A DNA stretch of 64,000 nt, from assembly GCA_032622095.1 (NCBI GenBank), contig CP136064.1, positions 220,796,205 to 220,860,204 of the forward strand, given 5' to 3'. Positions 36,301 through 48,300 of this stretch are shown in pieces. How positions within the stretch are numbered: the stretch's first letter is position 1; each line of letters starts with the position of its first letter. The stretch is from Siphonodentalium dalli (Eukaryota > Mollusca > Scaphopoda > Gadilida > Siphonodentaliidae). The position numbers and the translations under genes are program-made. A model generated the notes under the pieces. It was not told the DNA's origin and ran no database searches. It saw only the letters and a list, made by a program, of their open reading frames with translations.

Positions 36301-39300
36301 TACTGTCCGACTCACTACTGGCAGATGGTATCATGGGTACACAAGTAATGCGTAAATCTAATGTCTGGGCATATTTCGTTCTGCTCGAAGAAAACAAAAA
36401 GAAATTTGCTGAATGCAAACTCGGTCTAACCCAATCCTGATTAACATACACTAGGGTTTATACTTCTAACATTACTAGCACCGACTTTGAGTTATTCAGT
36501 GAACTCTGATCAAAGTGGTGTTTCTGTGCAGTCGGCCTCATTTGCAGCATAATGACTAATTCTCAGTGTTTGATTGTGTTCGAATAGAAAACATTATTTT
36601 CGGCTGATCTTTTAATTTTCAGTTGTTAACTATACATAAAGTTCATGAAACTTCATGATTGTTTTTAATTATCGTATTTAACCAAAACGCTGCATATATC
36701 ATATTTACCATGAAATTTTCTGAGGTAGCATTACACGATTTCACGGGTTGTAGGGGGTCTGAAAAATAGAAAAATAAGTATCTGGGGGGCATAACAGCCA
36801 GTGTAGCCTGTGTCATTACTGGTTTGAAGTTTTAATTATTTTACAAAACTGGGAAAGTTCTCAAAAAACTGGAAAATATGGATACGCAACAGGATTTTCG
36901 TATTCAGTGAAGGCTAACTCTCTTCTGAATTCTGTGATCTGCGCTTGCAAGACATTGTTATCAAATTGATATGATAACTTTTTCAAAGCCCATTTAATTT
37001 TGAAGCATCAAGATAACGCAGTATACATGTAATTGGCCCTTGTTGTTTTCTATTTCAAATATTTCTGAGCTCTAACATAGCTCTATCACGTGGAAGAAGC
37101 TTATTTATTACACATTGTTCCTAGAAGTACAGCGTTTTTGCTGTTCCATATGGAACGTATGTTCCATACGCATCTCGTTGACGTAAAATGACGTACATGA
37201 CATTCGCCTCAACCATGAAACTGGAACTATTTAAATAAAAGAATCATCAAACGCACCCTGTATGAGCCTAAATAAACCTTCTAATCCTGTATTTTTAATG
37301 CACGGATTCTAGGACGTGAAGCATGTAATAAACACAGAGCGATGTGTAAATGGGTTTGTCGATACAGCACTCGGGGAGAGTTTTCCGATGAATTGCAACA
37401 AGCCATATTTCCGACTAAATCCTGAAAAGTTACCCATAATTCTGCTGTGGTTAAGGAGTCGATTACTTAGGGCATTACTGTATATGGTAGAGAATGTATA
37501 GCAAGTATGTATATAGAAATGGTGTTTAAGAGCAACAGGGCACACCATAAGCTCCTTATTGAAACATTGAAATAAAAATATTTTTTATGAAAATTTCACA
37601 AAACAATTTTAAAACCATGGAAAAAAAAACTTTATGATAGGTGTTTAAAATAGGATCTGTAGGTGAAACTACAACCATACATATAATTTCTTTCTTTACT
37701 TGAAGTTTCTTTTGTCTTCACGAGCAAGACTAGTGGTAGAGTACAACTTGTATTATGAGGCCATTGCACAGGGGCCTGTAACGCGCTCCGCTGTACCCCC
37801 TTTTGCGCTGCCCATATACGCCGCTTCTATATATGCGCCTGCTTCACATTAATGGTACTATAATAATCCTTATTATAGTACCATTAACGTGAAGCAGGTG
37901 TGTATATAGAAGCGGTGTAGATGGGCAGCGCAAAAAGGGGGTGGACAGCGGAGCGCGTTACAGGCCCCTGTGTGCCATTGCCATATCTAGCAATACTTCA
38001 AGCTTCTGTCAAACATGTAGATGAATTCAGAATGATCATATAGACAAATTCATTTATATCTAAATAATTAAATTCTAGTAAGCAGGGTTGGGTCAATTAC
38101 ATTGCAATGTAATTAATTACAATTACAATTACATTGAAATATGTCAATTACAATTACATTATGGAAAATCGGGAAGAGCTTCAAGGAGGAAAGTCATTTG
38201 TGTTTGATGAACTTTATTGATATACATAAAACAGTGAAACAATGTAAACAAAACAATAAAACAACAACTACATGTAGAGCACAAATTGTCCATTTGATGT
38301 GGTGGTTACAACTGACCATCATCATTCTTTCGAATGTGTCATCTGTCATTCGACACCTGTCGGTCTGGATATTTTGCCTGCAATACTGAAGAGCCGCTCA
38401 ACGAGTGCTGATGAGACAGGGACACAGAGGTGCTTTGCTGCTAGCAGGCTTAACCCAGGAAAGTTTGTACAATTAAGTCGCCAGTATGAAGAGGGCGCTC
38501 ATGTTGATCCCTATATGTTTCCGCTGAAACAAAAATAATTAACATTAAGATACATCATTATGTATAATTTGCCTACATACTAATAGCAGGGATTAAAACA
38601 ATCAAGCCAGCTAGGGTTGTAAATCACACACAATGACATAATCAGGATTATGAAGTAAAACAGGCCACCAGTGCGCCTAATGCTGCCTTTGTTAGGGGAT
38701 TAACGCATTGATAAAATACTGCAGTGGAGTCATATAATTAGGACAGCAACACAGATTAAGTGCACAACACTGACCAGATATGGAGGTGAATACAGTTAAG
38801 CTCAAAACAAATAGATTAAATTAGGTTTTGTTATGAAGACAAAATGCATTTATTATTAATGTTATAAAACAATTATTGTTTTAAAATGAATGTATTACTT
38901 TTAAAGATATATTCCGGGAATGTTCAGAAACAACAATAATGTTTATGAAATATTTTTTTTTTTAAATCCAATACATGTACTTGTATTAATTATGTACATA
39001 TTGTCATGATGATATACACTTTATTGTAGGTGTATTAAAACATATACACATAATAATAACAATAACATATATAAATAATATAAAATAAAATTCAACATGA
39101 CTTACCTTTAGATGTGTGATGAAATTTGAAGTTGCTTTTGCTGAACCCGAAATCAGTGTTGGACAATGTTTACATGTAGCTTTGAATTTGTCAGAAATAT
39201 CATTGGGCAAGGTAAAATGTTGCCTCATTAATGAAAAACTTTGAGAAGGCATCGCTAATGACTCTAATAGAGGCAAAGAGATAATGATTGCTTGATAGTC

Positions 39301-42300
39301 AGTGATGCAGTTATATACAAACTTGTAACAACAAATGATGAGACCATCTCATTATGGGGGGGGGGGGGGGGCTACATGAAAGAGTAATCACTGTATTCAC
39401 TGAGAGGTCGTCATCTTTGAAGTATAGTATTGAGCTATGACAACAACCCAATTATATTGTGACCCACAACTAGTGAGTTGTTTTAAATCAAACCACATTT
39501 AGACTATCAAAACATTGTGTGACTTCTATAGTGAGAGGGTTTCATGACTCCATCTTTGAAGTTTGAATTTAGAACATGTATCCATGAAACTACTAACATA
39601 GAAGGAAAAATGAGGATAATGACCCCATGTGTATAACACTAGTCAAGTAAGTTAGTAACCAAGTGTTTTACCTGATACTATTAACATATCATAGTCATGT
39701 CACATTTCAGATACAAATGCTGATGTGTTAACTTGTTATATTGGTCTGTATTTTTGGAATGTAATTGAAAATGTAATTGAAATTACACCCCTTTTCTCGA
39801 TGTAATTAATTACATTCAATTACATGTAATTGAAAAAACCTTCAATTACAAATTACATCCAATTACTTGGGAAAATGTAATTAATTACATTCAATTACAA
39901 TTACAAATTACAATTACCCCAACCCTGCTAGTAAGTAAATCTTACTGCACAAAGTACTGTTGAAATTATCTACCCTGTTGTTTGAAAGATCAATTGGTCT
40001 GTAATATGTTAACAAATCTATTACATGTATAGACATAATTTTTTTTCAAACCTTATTTCGGGCATCTCATTGTGACATCTCATTGGGTATTTACATTTAT
40101 GTCAATTTAACCAACAGATTTAACTCTAAATGCATCAAAATTTGATCAAATTATTAGATGTCACCTTCTAATGAATACGAGTGATGTCCTCACCATGTGT
40201 ATTCTGTCTCCTGAAAACACAGCTCCGAATAATGTTATGCCAAAGAACTCAACCCCATTGATGTATTGGATGGAAATTAAATGAAGTGATTTTGCTTTTA
40301 AATAAAATTGATAATTGCATCACTGGTAACAATATCATTAAATGCCAAAGAAAGGAAAATAAGCGTTCATGTGATCGCATGAAGTCTAAACTGCTGAGGC
40401 CTAAAAAAAAGACGTTTGTTTCCGCTAACCCGACCGACCCTATTTAAAAGCGCCGAGTCCAAACTTTTTATTGCGATCGAATAATGGTATCTGTGAATGT
40501 TTCACGAATTTAACAGAGATAAAAGCACGGGGGTCGCTTCTGGTAGAAATACCCACATACATGTACTGTAAATAGATACGTATCTCCCATTGAAAACAGC
40601 CGGTGCTTTGGAAAGTAAACTGAATTAACACCACAACAACAGCAACAATTGAAGAACTCTTCTTTTTAATCCACCCGGATAAGACTGACTTCAGTAAGGT
40701 TAAAGTGAGGTGCCATACTTCGGCTGAGTCGGCGCCAAAATGCGTTCGACATAAATGTTGAAATGAAAGTTAAGGAGTTGTCAGCATTCAACATAAACCA
40801 TATATATCGAGTTTGTTTGCGATGATAGAGATATCGTGGAATAACAGATCGAACATGATACTATGGAAATCAACACACACGGAATGCATTTGATATTCTT
40901 ATGAAGAAAAATATACCATCTGTAACTTTGAATCTGAGTTTCTTGTTTCTATATCCCATGGGTTGACCACCTTGGGACTAAGAAGTCCATAATGTGGGCT
41001 CATATAGAATATTATACACGTAATGTTAAAAATATAGAAAAATAAAAATATTTAATAAAAAAAAGTTTTGCATGCCTACCGTCCCTATTTTTTTCCAGCT
41101 CGTTAGCGGAAACAAACGTATTTTTTTTTAGGCTTAATGTTTATGCTAATTATAAAAGTTATATAAAACAACATAATTTTTTACAAATAATTATTCATGT
41201 GAATTTATTCAATCTCTTTCAGGTGTTATCTTGAAGATGTGTCATGGCTTCAATCTGAAGATCAGAACAGGTGATATTGAATGGGCACATATTCCAGCAG
41301 AATCGGGGCCGACAATATCGGAGCGATATTCCCACTGTGCATGCTACCTCGATAAATCTGTCTATATCTTTGGAGGATGCACATCAACTAATGCAACATT
41401 CAATGATTTGTGGCGTTTTGATCTGGCAGCTCGACAGTGGATAAGGCCACTGGCTATGGGTATGTTTAAATATATATCTAATTATTGATGACCCGCATTT
41501 CAATGGGATGAAATATTTTGTCAAGATGTCAATGCACAACATTTGTTTGTGGTTTAGACGCATGTGGATGCTTGACCTGTCATTGTCCCCTGACGTTCTG
41601 AAAGGAAAGGGTGACTATAGAAAACGGCTCTGTCCGTCCATTCGTCCGTTCGTCACACTTTCCTTCAGGTCATTGGTCACATCTCAGACAGGGCACTGTT
41701 TCGTTGCCTCATGGCTTCTACTCTTGAAATTCTTGGATGAGTTTGAAAACCAGACCTGTCAAATTTTATTTGGGTAGTAATATACAGTAATGCCCTAAGT
41801 AATCGACTCTTTAACCACAGCAGAATTATGGGTATCTTTTCAGGATTTAGTCGGAAATATGGCTTGTTGCCATTCATCAGAAAGCTCTTGGGGATGCCAT
41901 TCGTCGGTATGCTCTCCCCAAGAGCTTTCCGGTGAATGCCAACAAGCCATATTTCCGACTAAATCCTGAAAAGATACCCATAATTCTGATGTGGGCTAAG
42001 CCGATTACTTGGGGCATTACTGTACCCATCCCCCCAGATAGTTTTTCTGGGAGTCCATTTGGCAGATGTGAGTGTGCTAACTAATATAAATGTTATATGT
42101 TTTTGACCAAATTAGTTTATGGCTTCTACAGACTACTCAAGCTCACATTTCTTCATGCCACAACTTTACCAAAGCATCTGCACCACTACTTGTTGATTTA
42201 ATTCCAATGGGGTCATCATTATGAAAATTCTTATTCTTTTTGTCAAGATAATTATCTTGGTACCATAATTATTGTATATGATAAAATGCTACGAAATTTG

Positions 42301-45300
42301 ATGTGTGGTTCTGATGTGTGGTAATTCAAATTTTATTTTAATTTAATAAAATTATATCCCTCCTGTAATATCATAATTATAAAAATAAATATATGAACTG
42401 CTAGATTTTACCAAAGGCCTATGGCCAAAAAGATTCTTTTTCTATTTTGGTTAGTTTCTCTATATCGACGAATTGGCAGACGACACAATGCATAATCAAG
42501 CCTCGAGGTGCCCAATGAGTGCACATCACCATCTGGGAACTTAAACCTGTGTCTAGGTCTCGCATAGCAGATGAGGCCATGCAGAATGAGGGTTCCTGTG
42601 GGTGAATTTAGTGATGCTAGCCCATTGTGTGGGGTGCCGTCACTATTTACACCCTCTGGGGACCTCAGCACCATATATTGAGGCCTGACAATTTATTTTA
42701 ATAGGAACCTATCCTGCACCCAAAGCTTGTGCCAGTATGGTTGTATATCATGGAAGCTTGGTTCTATTTGGCGGCTGGAGTCATCCCACACCATACCCAC
42801 TTCATCAGGTAAGATATCATTGATGCACATGTTATCCCTTTCTTTACTGAATGAATTCTCCCAATCAGTTATAAACAGATACATTGGAATGGTCTATTAT
42901 TCAATTGGAGTCATGTTCAGGATATATAATACAGACAACAGAGAGACTAACATATATTGTTATCCTTCATCACATTTTCCTCTCCTCTGATTGTCTGAGT
43001 GTGCGTCACGTGGCGGGCCCCAAATCACAAGGATTCTTTATATTTTAGCTGGCTCGTTTCTTCCAAGAACTCCATGTTTATGCTCCTGTAGCTAATCGAT
43101 GGTCGCAGATCACTCCTATGTCACAGGAGCAACCTAAACCAGTGGCTGGCCATTCCGCATCTGTTGCAGGCGACAGCATGATCGTATTTGGTGGATCTCA
43201 AGTTCCTGGTCAAGGGTGAGTTATCAGTCCTTCACTAAAACAATAATTTATGAGAGACGTAGTCTGCCTCGCATCCTGTGTATATTCATTTCTATACACA
43301 CTGAATACTGAAGTAAAAAAAAAAAATTGTGGAATTAGAGACAGGCGGTCCTTCATAACATTGTAATGTACACTTGATTGTTAGGTGTCATAGGTCCGGT
43401 TGATTCACTTTCGGCACAGCACAATTATGTGACTGTACTGTCCTGGTGAATTAACAAAAACTGCACAGTTTTAGTGCAACAGGTCACATGTTCGCTTGTT
43501 CAAAAATAGAACAAGCTACTTCGTGAAATTCTTTTCCATAAATTTTACCAAATAAAATAAATCCCACTGAGTGTGCCTGTTTTCATAGAATTACGCATCC
43601 TAGACCACGGACACCCTCCAATTTCGCATAAATGCATGTTTGGCATCATACATCAATTCGCATAAATGTTCATTTGGCATCAAAAGAGTTAATGACAAAT
43701 AGAATGCATTATATCATTCACAATATCGCTGATGAATACAAATAAATAAAGTTGGTTGAGTTATGTCACAAAATGGATACATAATTAGGTTGGATTTTCA
43801 CTAGGCGTAATTTCTTAAACTTGTTTTCTAATTTTGGATACATTCCTTTATTTATTCACTTCAAAATCATTATATTGATGATGGGAATTCAGTTTATTTT
43901 TGCTTGAAGCCCTTCTTTTAACTTAATAACCAATTGGTTGATAGCAGGACAAAAGTTTTACATATCATCGAAAAACTATTCCCAATCGGTTATTGAAACA
44001 TGAATTTATTGGACACGGCCATCTTGTAATTGCTGGCTGTCACGCATCCATCACATTTTCCGCTATGGTTGATTAAAAAAATAAGGTGTCGTCACAGTGC
44101 ATCAAGTGAATCAACCAGGTCCCAGTAGTTTTTATGTGCACAGTTATTTCCTAGATTAACCCCCATTAAAAAATTTAACAAATCGGGGATTTTTTTCAGT
44201 TAAAGGTACTCAATCTGATCAGACGCTCGTAAATTACTATTTCTTTGGCTTCGGGGGTAAAAGATATTTGATTCGAGTTGAGGAACCCACCCATCAAAGC
44301 TCAGAGTGATCAGATATCAATTTTTTTAATTTGTTATTTCTCGAGATGTGTAATAATATGTCGCCCAGAAACACGTGGTCAAACGGAGGATCTCGGACAA
44401 AATTGCAGATGGAGAACTCTAAAATCAAGTGGTAATAAGGTCAAATTTTATACCATATTTGACAGTGCTTAGAATTATTTTGTTGCAATAAATAGATTCT
44501 GATAACTGAAGCGTATATTGAAGAAATGTTGCTGTTGTATCTTGATGGTATGGGGACTCTCTGATCGGATTGAGTACCTTTAATTTTGAAATTCAATGGT
44601 ATTGAAGACTTTAGTTTAGTTTTCTTTACGTATCATGTTGCTTGACTACTTTTCAGGACTAATGATGTGTGGGAGTTTGACTTTATCAGCATGTGTTGGA
44701 GAAAACCTGATATTAAGAATCCTCGCCCATCGGCGCGATATGGCCAGTCTCAGGTAACATCACTAATGACAAAGTTGGAAGTATCACAAAATAGCACAAA
44801 TTGTTTCTGAAGATGTCTGATCAGCAAGTCACTTTATAATTCCCCAAGAAAGTTGAATAATATATGCTAATCAATACCATTCATCTCATGAAACTAGAAT
44901 TATAATGTTATGTTTGGTGGTGGTGTTTTATACATACAGTAATGCCCTAAAAAATTGACTCCTTAACCACAGAAGAATTATGGGTAATTTTTCAGAATTT
45001 AGTCGGAAATATGGCATGTTGCCATTAATCGGAAAGCTCTCAGTGAGAGCTTTCCGATGAATGGCAACAAGCCATATTTCCGACTAAATCCTGAAAATTT
45101 ACCCATAATTCTCCTGTGGTTAAGGAGTCGATTATTAAGGGCATTACTGTAGCTATTCCACATTGTTTCGATGTGCCCTTCTGATGAAGCAACCCTTCTA
45201 CAATTTCATTTGTTGGTTGTTGGGTTATTATTCTATGATAAACCAAAGTATACAGTATACTGGTCCGTGGTTAGTGTCGGACTTGTATTTGCTGCTAACA

Positions 45301-48300
45301 CAGTGATATGAGTTCACAGCGCATCACTGGTCTATTGTGAGTCTTCACACAGCAGTGGCTTGGCTGATTTGAGCAACATGCAATTGTCAGATTGTTTGCT
45401 GTTTCAAATCCTGCACTAAGTTGTGACCCTTGAGCAAGGTCGCTCGTACTGTGTCGGCTTCGCACAACTCTTGCATTAAACGAGTACCAGTCAGCTTGTC
45501 ATACTGTTGAGTATCAGAGCATGTTCTGATCAAACTAGAGCTGTAATGTCTGAAGCTGGTTCATTTGTTGGCTCATTTTAGAGCAAGTAATTGGTTAATC
45601 GCTATATAAAATTGTCATTATTATATTATTCAGGCAAGTATTATTAATTAATTAATGCTTTCCTATCGATATCAAACCTAACAGCGATTGTCAAAATAAT
45701 CCAAATATAAGACTCAACTTGCAGAAATTGACAAAAAGAAACTTCTAAAAGAATTTGGCAAAATTATTTTCATTTCGGACAAGCTCGGACCCTGTGTCTC
45801 ATCCAGTCAGGACCAATCTACTTCTATTCAGTCTATGAACATAACCCTGTATTCCAAATTGTACCACAATATTATATTTGCATGCCATTGGAAATTGAGA
45901 GATGCACACCCACACCCAAATTAACCCTTTCATGACAGGACTTGCACTGGTACAGCATTAAAGATCGATACTGTGCCAGTGCATTCTCGTATATATGCGA
46001 GTCTCCTATAGGGAGCTGCACATATATAAGAGAATTCACTGGCTTACAAGGTCAATGTAAATATTGTTAGGCCAATGTGTTCTCATAAATATGCTAGGCT
46101 CCCTTTGGGAGACTCGCATATATAAGATAATGCATTATTAAAATTTCAGGAAACTCCCGAGTCATAAAAGGGCTAAAATATATTAAGTAAGAAATAGGAT
46201 GAATGTAGACTCCATCAAATTAATTTGCTTCTTTTCCACTCTTTGCAGATCACTCTTGATGACAAAGATATTTTAATGTTTGGAGGATGTGTGGAGCCAA
46301 GAAAAAATAAGGTATTAATTGAATGTTACTTCCAAGTTTACATTTTAACCCTTTCTATACTAAATGGATTCTCCCACTCAGTTATAAACGTATATATTGG
46401 ATTGGTCTCTTAATCATCTGGAGGGGTTTTAAGGAAATATTAGCAGATAACAGATAATACATAATAATATTCATATAGGCTTACAGTCTACCAGATCCAT
46501 GTAAGTTTAAACCCTAATGTTTCTTGTTAAAGATGTGCCTTTATCGGTCGGAACATCGGTCTGAAGGCGCCATACTTAATTATCGGCTTAATTGCAGCCA
46601 CATACATTGTATAACATTCACTATATACATTATTATATGATAAACTATCAAAGGCTGATGTCTAAACTATAGGCTATGTTTATAGGCATAATTATCAAAG
46701 TCTACTTGCATCCAAAACGATCTACAAGATTGATCAAGCATTCGTGTCATTACCTTTGGCTAGTCCTAATTGGCATATAGTTTCATGACTATTTAAACGA
46801 TACTTCGCAAGGTTCCCTTTAACATCACACTGAGGTCGTTCCATATGCCTTGCATATTATCCTATTAGTTATATTGATATAATAACACTTCACACAGAAT
46901 ATGTATAATAGCTATCGAGGATATATCTTTCCACACTGAAACTGCAGTGAGCTTGATTAGGTCAGTTCAGTTTTTATCGAACAATCCTTAGTTTTATCTA
47001 ACATTTTATATATTATTTATTTCAATTTCGTTATTTTTGCAGGTCTACTCAGATTTTTGGCTGCTGAATTTGCGGACATGGAGCTGGACAGAAATTAAAG
47101 TAGAAAATCCAGATGTCGGTGCTCCCCACTTTTGGAGTCATCCTGCTTGCAAGGTATATAGGTCTTTTACAAAAATGATGAAGCTAAATGATCTATATGG
47201 CATGCCATTACCATGTTCTCTGGTTAGGCACTTTGCTAGGGTGTCTTGGGTGGGCACTTTTCCAGAATGCACACCCCCCTTTCATTTTATGAGCCAGCCT
47301 AATTCCCAGCTTTGGGAAATTTCTTTTGCCCTTGAATAAATATTTTCCATCTTTTAATACTGAAATACAATTTTACATTCCACATTTTTGTTTCCCAAAT
47401 AGGTAGTCAAGATGAGTATTGGAAATTATCTTATTTTTATGTGTACCCATATCATAGTGTCGACATCCGGATTTACCACTTGTCGTACCGTCTGTCTGTC
47501 GTCCGTCCATCTGTAGACACTTTATGCATAATGTGATAACTCAAACATTTTCTATCCGATAGGAACCAAATTTTGTATACAAGTTTCTCAGCCAAAATAA
47601 AAATTGAGTTCGATTATGGGTTTGATCCAATTTTTTTAACGCAGTTATGGCCCTTTTTCGAAAAACAATTCACTCAAAAAAAAAAACAAAAAAATTAGAC
47701 TGAATTCCTTGATCAATTTAACAACAAAAAACCCCCCCATTTATATATATAAAAAAAAAGGCCAGAAAAAAAACAAAAGATATTTGATTCTCAGGCAATT
47801 TTTTTTAAAATCAAATGCGTGAGCGAAGGTTTTATAGATTTTATTATTTATTTTTTTTCCCCATAGTCTGGCATAGTAAACATGGGTTATTATACCTTCC
47901 CAGGTCTAGAAAATGTAGGGAGAACTTTGTAATGGATATAAACTAATTTAATCTGATACATCAAAAAGAATGACAAATTATGACACTGTACTACCCATAC
48001 ATCATATTGGGATTACCTAGAATGATATATATATTGATATGATTTTAATATCAGCACAGTAATTTGTAACAAAAGGCACATATCCGATTCATATAAAAAT
48101 ACGGAATGTAAATACAGTCGAAACAAAAAGATAAGTGATTTTCAAAACTATCATAGAAAGTCTTGATTCACTTATTCCGCTGACTAACTAGAGACTGTAT
48201 ATGTACCGCAATGGATGATTGACAATAAAACTTCAAATAACTATCATAAAAAAGGCCAAAATACATTGTTTGTCAAAATGTAGTGTGTTTCTTCTATGGC

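Larger units (their letters stand above)
38083..39927 (-). mobile_element. hAT transposon, internally deleted, in FBXO42 intron 1
   Basis: Flanked by the perfect 8-bp duplication CTAGTAAG (38075-38082 and 39928-39935). Ends CAGGGTTGGGTCAATTACAT and (complement) CAGGGTTGGGGTAATTGTAA are inverted and run into long AATTACAATTACAATTACAT subterminal repeats. Minus-strand remnants encode a BED finger at one end and the hAT dimerisation region at the other, with most of the transposase missing between them. Confidence 0.93.

Noticed and set aside
45245-45540. Functional tRNA gene
   Set aside because: The A-box-like and B-box-like words cannot be folded into a cloverleaf; kept only as a tentative SINE.
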